Source: Tenebrio molitor
Lineage: Eukaryota > Arthropoda > Insecta > Coleoptera > Tenebrionidae
Direction: 5' to 3'
NCBI RefSeq assembly: GCF_963966145.1
Contig: NC_091051.1
Coordinates: 5,022,001-5,086,000, forward strand
Length of the DNA: 64,000 bases
Part shown: positions 25,107 through 34,627 of the stretch, piece after piece
Layout: each line of letters begins with the position of its first letter
Numbering within the stretch: the first letter of the stretch is position 1
Notes under the pieces: generated by a model
Told to the model about the DNA's origin: nothing
Seen by the model: the letters and a program-made list of their open reading frames with translations, nothing else
Databases searched by the model: none
Translations under genes and position numbers: made by a program

Positions 25107-27222
25107 TGTGACCAAAAGTTGGCCAGTGACAGCTCCGGGCTCCCAGGGGGTTTTTCGGGGCAGAGGGCGTGGGTTCGGATTTTTAAAAAATGGGCGCCAG
25201 GCAGCTATTGTCTTGAGCTGGTTGTTGCTTGTCCAGCTGCCGGGACAAGTGCTCAGATCTTACTCGTCGAAGGTAAGTAAAAGCAAACGCTTTCTGATCG
25301 TTAAACAAATTTTGGTTTATTCGGTTACTGCAAAATTATCCACAGAACAGTATTTGGTGGTTCGGTACTGGTTCACACGAATGCGATAATGGTTCGCTTG
25401 TAACTACTAGATGAAAATTGAAAGATGCGGAACCAGTACTTTTTGGTGGCCTTAATATCTACTTTGGTCGTAACCAGAAAAGCTTTTCTTTCACATGTGA
25501 CCGAATCTTAAACTCAACATGATATTCTTCGACGAAATAAAAGATGTTTTGATTCCTGATGAGGAACCTCCCGAACTTAGACTTCCTTCTGATCGAGCTA
25601 ATTATTAAATGTAAACTTAATGAAACCCAAGGTCAAGATTGGGGTGTCACCTTGACAAAAAATTAAAATTGATCCTGATAGGAAAGTTTAAATCGGTGAA
25701 GTTCCGAAACGTTAAATTTGACTGAAATTTCTTTAAGTTGACACTGGAGATTGAATGAAAAGGTTCTTACAAAAAAATTCTAAACATTTGCAAAGTTTCA
25801 AAAAAATTTAGTGAACATACAAAAATTATGAAAGCGAGAAGCGAGAAATTCGAGGCGTTCCTAAATTTTGCAATGCCGCGGTAAAAAAATATGGCGACTT
25901 AGCTTTATGACGGGTCTGTTGTCTCCTCGAATAGCGTCCTTTTGACTTGCGGTGTGACCTTGGCGATACGGTGCTCAAAATAAACGATCGCCTCTGCGAA
26001 CGATGTTCTCCAAAATGGTCGCCTCTGCGAACGATCTGGCTACGAATCGCCCTGCGAACGATCTGGCTACGAATCGCCCTGCGAACGATCTGGCTACGAA
26101 TCGCCCTGCGAACGATCTGGCTACGAATCGCCCTGCGAACGATCTGGCTACGAATCGCCCTGCGAACGATCCCTTTCAGCGAAAAAGGGGGTTCTTGGCG
26201 CTAAATCGAAGTCCTTCCGGCACTCCTTTACTCAAAAATTTTCGGTACTCTAAAGTTGCGATACGGTACTGGATCAATTCATCCAAACGGGATTGACTCT
26301 AAACTGGATCGAACCACCCCTAATACATGGTCTTAGTGAAATGAATTCAAAATTGAACGATAATTACCTCTATAGTGCGAGGGGTCACTCGACCACGAAC
26401 TCTAAAAGGCGCTTCGCTGGCGTCGCTTCGACGGCTCTCGACGAAGTGTCCGACTTCCGCATTTTTAATCTCGGTACCGCAGTCCCATAAATCGCGAAAA
26501 TCGTCACGCGCGCGATTCTCGACCTTATTCAGTTGTGCTATAAGGCGGGCTGCGCTTGCGTGGTACTGCGCAATCAAAAATGTGCATTTCCGGTGGTACT
26601 ACACGTGCGCGTGTCATGACAGGTGGACCGTCATGGCGTCGGTTTGTTTACCTCGAAATTATACCGAGCGGGAGAATTCAGATTTTGGACGGTATTGTGT
26701 CGGTAAGTCGTGCACGTCTATCCTGATGTTAATTGCCGTAACTCGCAGGTCAAAAAAAGGACAGGAAGAAAGATGGGGTTGAAAAGAAGGAGATGACTTT
26801 CCGGCAAGTTACTAAAGAGGAAAAGGGACCCAACATCGCCGTACGGTCACCTATCGCTGAGAAGAGAAGAAGAGAAAGTGAAGAGAAAGAGAAAGTGAAA
26901 GTGGGGTTCTGAAAGATAGGTTGCAGCTCGCCAACCTAGAGGCGTGAGGCCACCTCAGCCTGACATTTGCGGGGGTAACATGTGTTCTTCCAGCCCCCCC
27001 GTGGTGGCTGGCACAAATGACTCTAAATTGAAACTTTCCGCTTCCGGAATGAGCGACGTAAAAAACTTGAAGGCAGGGTGGGCGCGTCGCGTTGCCAAAT
27101 GCCGTGCGTTAACTGCTAGTTCCGGGTCTTCGAACTGCGATCTATTAGCCCCGCGAGCATAAGTAGGACCTCGTGGCCTCCTACTCCGGCCAATCGCCAT
27201 TGTGGCGTTTCGTAACGCTACA
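25107..27222 (-). repeat. 3' LTR
   Basis: 2,116 bp with TG...CA ends. On the coding strand it starts TGTAGCGTTACGAAACGCCA and ends GGTCACA. It contains five 27-bp repeats. Short frames inside it, including repetitive peptides with TIWLRIALR or NDLATNRPA, come from the minisatellite and are not genes. Confidence 0.96.
26027..26161 (+). repeat. 27-bp tandem repeat, 5 units, in 3' LTR
   Basis: Five perfect units of GCGAACGATCTGGCTACGAA plus TCGCCCT; related degenerate GCGAACGAT words lie just upstream. The length is a multiple of three, so all frames stay open through it. Confidence 0.97.
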
Positions 27223-27236
27223 CTACCCCCCTCCTC
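27223..27236 (-). other. polypurine tract of the LTR element
   Basis: On the coding strand GAGGAGGGGGGTAG directly abuts the 3' LTR start TGTAGCG. This is the expected position and composition of the plus-strand primer. The 365 bp between it and the pol stop hold no ORF of note. Confidence 0.9.
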
Positions 27237-27601
27237 AAAAAGAAAAAGGAAAAGGTAACTCAGTTGCCTTTTACTTTTTACAAAAAAACGAAGATGAAGT
27301 CTTCACAAAAAAAAAACGTCAAAATTTGATCACTGGAAAAGTTTTGGTTTCGCCACGAAAATGGCTTGTCGATATCTGCGCGTATCAAACGATTGAAAAC
27401 TGAATCTCAATGTCAATTAGTACTTGAGTACTGCGGTATGATGTAAGTCAAGTCCGGTTAAATGTCATAATTTGGGGTTCTTAAATAAACTTTTCCTGAA
27501 CAAACTCCACGGTAAAATTTTACTGTCGTCAACATTCCAAAGGAGGACAAAAGAATTAATCGAAAAATTGAACGGTACGAAAAAGTGAAATGCAAAGCTC
27601 G

Positions 27602-30600
27602 CTACGGTTCTTCGGCTTCTGCCAGAGATCCTCTGAATTCTTTCAAATCTTTCATGTGCCAAACACCTAGATCTGCGCGGTTCTCATCTTCGAGAGCGTA
27701 CGCGAGTTTCGATAGTTTTCTCGTTATCGTGCACAGCACGTAGCGTGGCGCTAATTTTTGCGCAAAGTCTTTCGCAGCGCTGGAAAGTACTTTGTTGCGT
27801 TTCCAAACTTTGTCGCCTACAAAAAATTCAGCGTCGCGCTTCCGAAGATTGTACGAGCGTTCGTTGCGTTCGTGCGCTTTGTGAAGGTGCTGGGTTACAT
27901 CCTGCAAGATGGTCTTGAGGTGTTCTAAATTTTTCGCGTGATCTTCGCGATCAGCTGTCGTCAAGGTTTCCGGATTTTCCGCTACTTTGCCGTAAAATTC
28001 ACCGGTACAGGGTACTACCCTACCAAAATTGAGAAATGCTGGACTGAATCCGGTTACTTCGTTGACCGCTGTGCGAATCGCGTACCCGATCTTTGCCACC
28101 TCGGCATCCCACTTTTTGTGAGCGCCTTTGACGTAACTTCGTATGGCAGTGCCAACTGTGCGGTTGTATCGCTCCACAGGGTTGCTCTGAGGGTGATACT
28201 TGGCTGTGAACCAGATCTTTTGAACTTTGTAGTTCTCGCAAGTCTTTACAAATTCGTTTCCGACAAACTGCTTGCCGTTGTCGACCAAAATGAATTGCGG
28301 TACACCATACACAAGAAAAATTCCGTTCTCGATACATTCTGTAACTTTTGAGCTCGTAGCTTTTCGTAACGGAAATAGTACAACGTACTTCGTGAACCAA
28401 TCTACGATCACTAAGAGATACGAATATCCTTTCGTGGACGTCGGTAATGGACCAATCAAATCAACGGAAATCATTTGCCACGGAAACTGAACCTTTTTTT
28501 CTTTTCCCATAAGCCCTGCGCGAGCGGTGTTCGGTGCTTTTTGCTCATTGCAAACCTTGCAGTTTCGAACGTAACGAATGACGGAACGACGCATTTTCGG
28601 CCAAAAGTGATTGATGGATAACCTTGAAAGTGTCTTGTAGTACCCGAAATGAGCTGATGTCGGTGCATCATGACATGATTCTAAAATTTTTGTTCTTTGA
28701 TTTCGCGGTACTAAAAGCTTCCACTCCGGGACGTTGCCGGGTAGTACAATTTTGTTCGGTACGAATCGATACACGAGACCGTTCTCGACTTTCCATGATG
28801 GATTTCTTTGAGGATTGGCGATTATGTTGTCGCGAAGTCGCGTGTACGACTCGTCCAAATCATTCAAGTTCACGCCGAGAAAGCTGTCAATGTCTACCGC
28901 AGCAATTTCTGCAGGTAGTCTCGATAGTGCGTCCGGTACTACATTGAGCTTGCCCTTACGATGGACCAAATCGAATGAAAATTGATTGAGCTTGACACTC
29001 CATCGCGCTAACTTGCCTGCTGGGTCCTTCATTCGGTTTAACCAGAGCAATGAATAATGGTCCGTCACGATCGTGAAATGGGTGCCCTCAACGTAAGGTC
29101 TGAACTTTTCCAACGCGAACAAAACGGCTAAACATTCTCGTTCCGTAACGCTATAATTTCGCTCGGCTTTTGTTAGCGAACGGCTGGCGTACGCGATCAC
29201 TCTCTCATCTCCGTCTAAATCTTGCGTTAAAACTGCTCCTAGACCGGTGTTTGAAGCGTCAGTTTGGATCACGAAAGGTTTCGAGAAATCAGGACTTGAC
29301 AATACGGGTGCTGAAACAAGTGCATCCTTGATTTTCTGAAAAGCTTCCTGAGCTTCAGGAGTCCACTCCGTTTTCTGTCGCTTTCGCTTTCCGGTAAGTA
29401 ACGCGTTTATCGGGGACATGAGGGTCGAAAAATGAGGGATGAAACGCCTATACCAAGAACACATGCCTACGAAACGTTTGATTTCGGTACTAGTCTTCGG
29501 GACTGGATAGCTCACCATGGCCGCTACTTTGTCTGGATCGGTACCTAGACCATGTTCATCGACAGTGAAACCTAAATATTTCAAACTTGAGCGGAAAAGT
29601 TGACACTTTTTCGCATTCACGGTGAGTTTCGCGTCTCGAAGACGTCGTATCACCTCCCTCAAAACTTGTACGTGTTTCTCGAATGTCGGGGCGATAATGA
29701 TTAGATCGTCCAGGTAAACAAAGACGTGAGGTTCTAGTTCAGGTCCGAAAATTCTGTCCATGAGACACTGCTGCCTCTGGGCTGCGTTTGTCAGTCCGAA
29801 CGGTAATACGTTAAAATGAAAAAGACCTCTGCCGGGAATCGCAAAAGCTGTCTTCGGTCTAGACTCTGAATCTAACGGGATTTGCCAAAAAGCGTTCTTG
29901 AGATCGATCGAACTGATGTACTTTGCTCCTCGCAACATACTGAGAATCCTGTCGACACGCGGTAATGGGTAACTGTCACGTTTTGTCACGGCATTGAGCC
30001 TGCGACCGTCAAAGCAAAGTCGGTATTCACCGGAAGATTTCTTTACTAACAAAATTGGAGAAGACCACGGACTGTCAGAAGGCGATATGACATTGTTCTC
30101 GAGCATGCGGTCAATTTCTTTGTTGACTTCCGCAAGCATGTACGGAGACCACCAATACGGACGTTGTTTGATCGGCAATGCTTCTCCCGTGTCGATTGTG
30201 ACTGTCATTTTGTGTGTCCTCCCTAACTTTCCGTCGTTGCTCAACAAATCTAAATTTTTCCGGATGATCTCGGTGATCTCATGCCGATCCGCGCCACACT
30301 CCGTCACCGCGTCACATTCTGGTACTCTTACGATATCCGACGCAACTTCAATTTTGTGACCCGCGAAATCTATCTTGAGTCCGAATAATCTACAAAAGTC
30401 GCACCCTAATATGACGCTATGCTGAAGATCTGGCACGTAGTAGACACGAATTCGCCGTCTCGACGAGTCTAACACTGCTTCTAGTTCGATAGCTTTGGTT
30501 ACCGGATGTTGTTTTCCGTCGGCAGTTCTGATGGTTTTTAGCCGAGATGGGAAAGTTTTTCCACCTGCGCGAAAATGAATTAAATCGGCTCCTTTTCCAC

Positions 30601-30871
30601 CAACTATAGTGCAATTCGAACCGGAATCCACGAGTCCTTCAGTTTCCTTATTGTTTAGACGCAGTCTGATAAATGGCCTATTGTCATTGGTTTTGCTGAC
30701 GAAAATGGAAGCGGAATTTGCCCGAGAAGGCTTGCAAAACTCTTTGACTTCGTCTAACCAAGCGTTCCACTGGGTGTCCGTACGTTTCGCGATGATCGAT
30801 GCGTTTACATCGGCCTTGGGATGTTTTAGGAACGTAGCACGGCCGCAAGTCTGCCGCGTCCCTACTGCGCG
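27602..30871 (-). CDS. pol: pol polyprotein: protease, RT, RNase H, integrase
   Basis: Pol is read in the -1 frame relative to gag from the slippery site at 30871-30877; an in-frame TAA lies just upstream of it, so pol has no independent start. About 80 codons precede the protease active site DSG (30628-30620). Numbering from 30631: reverse transcriptase about 150-340 with YLDD at 306-309; RNase H about 450-570 with Asp458, Glu about 498, Asp524 and Asp568; integrase zinc finger His654, His661, Cys692, Cys695; catalytic Asp724, Asp784 and Glu820 with exactly 35 residues between the last two. The C-terminal chromatin-binding type region follows. No internal stop or missing catalytic residue was found, so the element could be active. 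Confidence 0.95.
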   Translation of the reverse strand, partial: RAVGTRQTCGRATFLKHPKADVNASIIAKRTDTQWNAWLDEVKEFCKPSRANSASIFVSKTNDNRPFIRLRLNNKETEGLVDSGSNCTIVGGKGADLIHFRAGGKTFPSRLKTIRTADGKQHPVTKAIELEAVLDSSRRRIRVYYVPDLQHSVILGCDFCRLFGLKIDFAGHKIEVASDIVRVPECDAVTECGADRHEITEIIRKNLDLLSNDGKLGRTHKMTVTIDTGEALPIKQRPYWWSPYMLAEVNKEIDRMLENNVISPSDSPWSSPILLVKKSSGEYRLCFDGRRLNAVTKRDSYPLPRVDRILSMLRGAKYISSIDLKNAFWQIPLDSESRPKTAFAIPGRGLFHFNVLPFGLTNAAQRQQCLMDRIFGPELEPHVFVYLDDLIIIAPTFEKHVQVLREVIRRLRDAKLTVNAKKCQLFRSSLKYLGFTVDEHGLGTDPDKVAAMVSYPVPKTSTEIKRFVGMCSWYRRFIPHFSTLMSPINALLTGKRKRQKTEWTPEAQEAFQKIKDALVSAPVLSSPDFSKPFVIQTDASNTGLGAVLTQDLDGDERVIAYASRSLTKAERNYSVTERECLAVLFALEKFRPYVEGTHFTIVTDHYSLLWLNRMKDPAGKLARWSVKLNQFSFDLVHRKGKLNVVPDALSRLPAEIAAVDIDSFLGVNLNDLDESYTRLRDNIIANPQRNPSWKVENGLVYRFVPNKIVLPGNVPEWKLLVPRNQRTKILESCHDAPTSAHFGYYKTLSRLSINHFWPKMRRSVIRYVRNCKVCNEQKAPNTARAGLMGKEKKVQFPWQMISVDLIGPLPTSTKGYSYLLVIVDWFTKYVVLFPLRKATSSKVTECIENGIFLVYGVPQFILVDNGKQFVGNEFVKTCENYKVQKIWFTAKYHPQSNPVERYNRTVGTAIRSYVKGAHKKWDAEVAKIGYAIRTAVNEVTGFSPAFLNFGRVVPCTGEFYGKVAENPETLTTADREDHAKNLEHLKTILQDVTQHLHKAHERNERSYNLRKRDAEFFVGDKVWKRNKVLSSAAKDFAQKLAPRYVLCTITRKLSKLAYALEDENRADLGVWHMKDLKEFRGSLAEAEEP

Positions 30872-32169
30872 TTTCCCGACGGATTACACTTTTTGCAGGT
30901 CGCCAAGGTGACGTCTGGCTCCCCACAACGGTAGCAAAACTGCTTTCTTTTCAGTCGACAGTTCATGAACGAATGATTCGGCTGTTGACAATTCCAGCAC
31001 TTGAACGACCTGGAGGACGAACTCGCGGGTTCACTCCGTCTGGCTGAATTGCCTGAGGGTTCCTTCACGACGATGGCGCGTGGACTCGCTTTCGCGGGTT
31101 CGCTCGCCCGAACATATGCCAACTCTGGCTCCAACACGCAAGATGACTTGGGTGCAGCGCGATGTTTCTGCCGCAAAGCCGATAACTCCTCCACTTTTTT
31201 GCACAACTTAATCAACTCCGGTACGGTGACAACTTCGGTGATGCTAAGCTGGTTAAGGTAACATGGAAGCAAATTCCTCCGAATCGTCTTTACCTTGGTT
31301 ATCTCCGCCGGTGGTCGACTAAGTCTAGCAAAAAGCGTCTCCATAACCGCAACGTAAATGGTTATCGACTCGCTTTTGCCCTGAAGCCTGCCCTTGATTT
31401 CGTCCCACAACAATTCATCGAAATCCGGTGGAAGAAATTCCTGTTTCAACAACTGAACCACTTCGTCCCAATCGCTCAATCTGCTCCGAACAGAACGATA
31501 CCAAATCAGCGCTTTGCCGCTAAAGAGATCAATGGCCGCGTTAAAAAGGTCCCTGTTGGTTGCGTTTCGCGCTACCGACAGTTCCTCTACCCGTTCCAAG
31601 AACTGGTTCACCGTCATTCCATTTTCCTCCCCGTTGAAAGATACGCCCCAGGTGTGAATTGGCACTAGTTTCGGTTCCGGAGATCTCGCGTGAGGGTGCA
31701 CGTAAATGGGAGTAGTCGCGACGACTGGTGGCGCTTCCACCGTAACCGGGCTCGCTTCTGCTGCCTTGTCGTGAAGATCAGCTTCGAGCAACAAACATGT
31801 CGCGTACGCCTCATTTCTATACTCCGCATCTCGCTCGCGTCTCATTCGCCGAATGCGAAATGAAAGGTGCGTTAGACGGGTCTTCAACCGTTTGAAGATC
31901 ATGTCTTCCGCCGTTCCTTCAAATTCTGTCAAAATCGTGCGTATGCTCTCAAGGGTGTCCTCAATGGCCTGGACCTCGGTGTCGTGATCATACTCTGCGT
32001 CATGAAGTGACAGAAAGTATTCGTCCGGTCGACCTAGTTCTTTGGACAGAGCTCTCGCTAACAGTTTCCTCTTATCGTCCTGGTTTCGGCTAGTCGTGAT
32101 GCCGCGTATACGCAATTCATACGTCAGCTCGTCAGCTAGTAAATGCTTGACCTTGAATTGTTCGTCCAT
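30862..32169 (-). CDS. gag: gag polyprotein with CX2C knuckles
   Basis: The 435-residue Gag begins at ATG 32169, about 310 nt downstream of the primer-binding site. The middle region around FNGEENGMTVNQFLERVEEL matches the retrotransposon Gag capsid-type domain. Near the C-terminus is a zinc knuckle CWNCQQPNHSFMNC (CX2CX4HX4C), followed by a second cysteine cluster CYRCGEPDVTLATC that lacks the histidine. The frame ends NPSGNAQ-stop three codons after the frameshift heptamer. Gag would form the particle that packages element RNA. Confidence 0.93.
   Translation of the reverse strand: MDEQFKVKHLLADELTYELRIRGITTSRNQDDKRKLLARALSKELGRPDEYFLSLHDAEYDHDTEVQAIEDTLESIRTILTEFEGTAEDMIFKRLKTRLTHLSFRIRRMRRERDAEYRNEAYATCLLLEADLHDKAAEASPVTVEAPPVVATTPIYVHPHARSPEPKLVPIHTWGVSFNGEENGMTVNQFLERVEELSVARNATNRDLFNAAIDLFSGKALIWYRSVRSRLSDWDEVVQLLKQEFLPPDFDELLWDEIKGRLQGKSESITIYVAVMETLFARLSRPPAEITKVKTIRRNLLPCYLNQLSITEVVTVPELIKLCKKVEELSALRQKHRAAPKSSCVLEPELAYVRASEPAKASPRAIVVKEPSGNSARRSEPASSSSRSFKCWNCQQPNHSFMNCRLKRKQFCYRCGEPDVTLATCKKCNPSGNAQ
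30871..30877 (-). promoter_or_regulatory. GGGAAAC -1 ribosomal frameshift site
   Basis: On the coding strand the gag frame reads tcG GGA AAC gcg cag tag. G GGA AAC fits the X XXY YYZ rule for -1 slippage. Slipping there enters the pol frame (CGC GCA GTA), which stays open to 27602, while gag stops 6 nt after the heptamer. A downstream stimulatory structure was not modelled. Confidence 0.88.
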
Positions 32170-32476
32170 TTTGACGAAGACTCACCGCGATTCCACGGGT
32201 CGGTAACGCAATAAAAACGCCGGTCAAAACACTACCAAAAAACAGCGCGCAACACGATAGTCGATTCCGCGAAAAGGTTTTTGTCGTCGAGGGTACAAGA
32301 TAAGACCGCTACTCAAACAATGAATTCGCCGCTAAATTTCCGCTTCTCATTAACACACAATCAAAAAATTCAACTTTCAATAAACCTTTACCAACTCCCT
32401 TTGCTCCGATTGAAAAAAGTGACTGAGCCTCAATGAAGATGAACGATAAACGAAAATTTGTGGTTGCTCCAAAAAA

Positions 32477-32500
32477 TCGAGCCCCACGTTCTGGGCGTCA
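32477..32500 (-). other. primer-binding site, tRNA-Lys-like
   Basis: Plus-strand TCGAGCCCCACGTTCTGGGC then GTCA resembles the 3' end of tRNA-Lys(CUU) as I recall it (GAGCCCCACGTTGGGCG plus CCA), except for two extra bases (CT) and one change near the 3' end. It lies 7 nt inside the 5' LTR. The position fits a primer-binding site; the exact tRNA is not proven. Confidence 0.65.
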
Positions 32501-32507
32501 AAATTTG

Positions 32508-34623
32508 TGTGACCAAAAGTTGGCCAGTGACAGCTCCGGGCTCCCAGGGGGTTTTTCGGGGCAGAGGGCGTGGGTTCGGATTTTTAAAAAATGGGCGCCA
32601 GGCAGCTATTGTCTTGAGCTGGTTGTTGCTTGTCCAGCTGCCGGGACAAGTGCTCAGATCTTACTCGTCGAAGGTAAGTAAAAGCAAACGCTTTCTGATC
32701 GTTAAACAAATTTTGGTTTATTCGGTTACTGCAAAATTATCCACAGAACAGTATTTGGTGGTTCGGTACTGGTTCACACGAATGCGATAATGGTTCGCTT
32801 GTAACTACTAGATGAAAATTGAAAGATGCGGAACCAGTACTTTTTGGTGGCCTTAATATCTACTTTGGTCGTAACCAGAAAAGCTTTTCTTTCACATGTG
32901 ACCGAATCTTAAACTCAACATGATATTCTTCGACGAAATAAAAGATGTTTTGATTCCTGATGAGGAACCTCCCGAACTTAGACTTCCTTCTGATCGAGCT
33001 AATTATTAAATGTAAACTTAATGAAACCCAAGGTCAAGATTGGGGTGTCACCTTGACAAAAAATTAAAATTGATCCTGATAGGAAAGTTTAAATCGGTGA
33101 AGTTCCGAAACGTTAAATTTGACTGAAATTTCTTTAAGTTGACACTGGAGATTGAATGAAAAGGTTCTTACAAAAAAATTCTAAACATTTGCAAAGTTTC
33201 AAAAAAATTTAGTGAACATACAAAAATTATGAAAGCGAGAAGCGAGAAATTCGAGGCGTTCCTAAATTTTGCAATGCCGCGGTAAAAAAATATGGCGACT
33301 TAGCTTTATGACGGGTCTGTTGTCTCCTCGAATAGCGTCCTTTTGACTTGCGGTGTGACCTTGGCGATACGGTGCTCAAAATAAACGATCGCCTCTGCGA
33401 ACGATGTTCTCCAAAATGGTCGCCTCTGCGAACGATCTGGCTACGAATCGCCCTGCGAACGATCTGGCTACGAATCGCCCTGCGAACGATCTGGCTACGA
33501 ATCGCCCTGCGAACGATCTGGCTACGAATCGCCCTGCGAACGATCTGGCTACGAATCGCCCTGCGAACGATCCCTTTCAGCGAAAAAGGGGGTTCTTGGC
33601 GCTAAATCGAAGTCCTTCCGGCACTCCTTTACTCAAAAATTTTCGGTACTCTAAAGTTGCGATACGGTACTGGATCAATTCATCCAAACGGGATTGACTC
33701 TAAACTGGATCGAACCACCCCTAATACATGGTCTTAGTGAAATGAATTCAAAATTGAACGATAATTACCTCTATAGTGCGAGGGGTCACTCGACCACGAA
33801 CTCTAAAAGGCGCTTCGCTGGCGTCGCTTCGACGGCTCTCGACGAAGTGTCCGACTTCCGCATTTTTAATCTCGGTACCGCAGTCCCATAAATCGCGAAA
33901 ATCGTCACGCGCGCGATTCTCGACCTTATTCAGTTGTGCTATAAGGCGGGCTGCGCTTGCGTGGTACTGCGCAATCAAAAATGTGCATTTCCGGTGGTAC
34001 TACACGTGCGCGTGTCATGACAGGTGGACCGTCATGGCGTCGGTTTGTTTACCTCGAAATTATACCGAGCGGGAGAATTCAGATTTTGGACGGTATTGTG
34101 TCGGTAAGTCGTGCACGTCTATCCTGATGTTAATTGCCGTAACTCGCAGGTCAAAAAAAGGACAGGAAGAAAGATGGGGTTGAAAAGAAGGAGATGACTT
34201 TCCGGCAAGTTACTAAAGAGGAAAAGGGACCCAACATCGCCGTACGGTCACCTATCGCTGAGAAGAGAAGAAGAGAAAGTGAAGAGAAAGAGAAAGTGAA
34301 AGTGGGGTTCTGAAAGATAGGTTGCAGCTCGCCAACCTAGAGGCGTGAGGCCACCTCAGCCTGACATTTGCGGGGGTAACATGTGTTCTTCCAGCCCCCC
34401 CGTGGTGGCTGGCACAAATGACTCTAAATTGAAACTTTCCGCTTCCGGAATGAGCGACGTAAAAAACTTGAAGGCAGGGTGGGCGCGTCGCGTTGCCAAA
34501 TGCCGTGCGTTAACTGCTAGTTCCGGGTCTTCGAACTGCGATCTATTAGCCCCGCGAGCATAAGTAGGACCTCGTGGCCTCCTACTCCGGCCAATCGCCA
34601 TTGTGGCGTTTCGTAACGCTACA
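32508..34623 (-). repeat. 5' LTR
   Basis: 2,116 bp, same ends and length as the 3' LTR. It should carry the element's promoter and start of transcription, but I could not place a TATA/Inr with confidence. Confidence 0.96.
33428..33562 (+). repeat. 27-bp tandem repeat, 5 units, in 5' LTR
   Basis: Same five perfect units at the same offset as in the 3' LTR. Confidence 0.97.
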
Positions 34624-34627
34624 ATGT
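34624..34627. repeat. target-site duplication ATGT, right
   Basis: Partner of 25103-25106. Confidence 0.85.

Larger units (their letters stand above)
25107..34623 (-). mobile_element. full-length gypsy-type LTR retrotransposon
   Basis: A complete 9,517-bp element on the minus strand: 5' LTR (32508-34623), primer-binding site, gag, pol reached by -1 frameshifting, polypurine tract and 3' LTR (25107-27222), bracketed by ATGT. The domain order protease, RT, RNase H, integrase is that of Ty3/gypsy elements. No env-like third ORF is present between pol and the polypurine tract. The LTRs are equal in length and identical at every site I compared, including those where the solo LTR differs, so insertion is probably recent. 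Very long LTRs, absence of env and a Lys-type primer site recall Woot/Osvaldo-lineage elements, but that is from memory and not verified. Confidence 0.95.

Noticed and set aside
25947..26296. Repetitive peptides (TIWLRIALR, NDLATNRPA repeats) as a coding gene in the LTR
   Set aside because: They are three-frame translations of a 27-bp minisatellite inside the LTR; the unit length is a multiple of three, so every frame stays open.
27236..27601. Third ORF (env) in the LTR element
   Set aside because: Only ~365 bp lie between pol and the polypurine tract, with no membrane protein-like frame.
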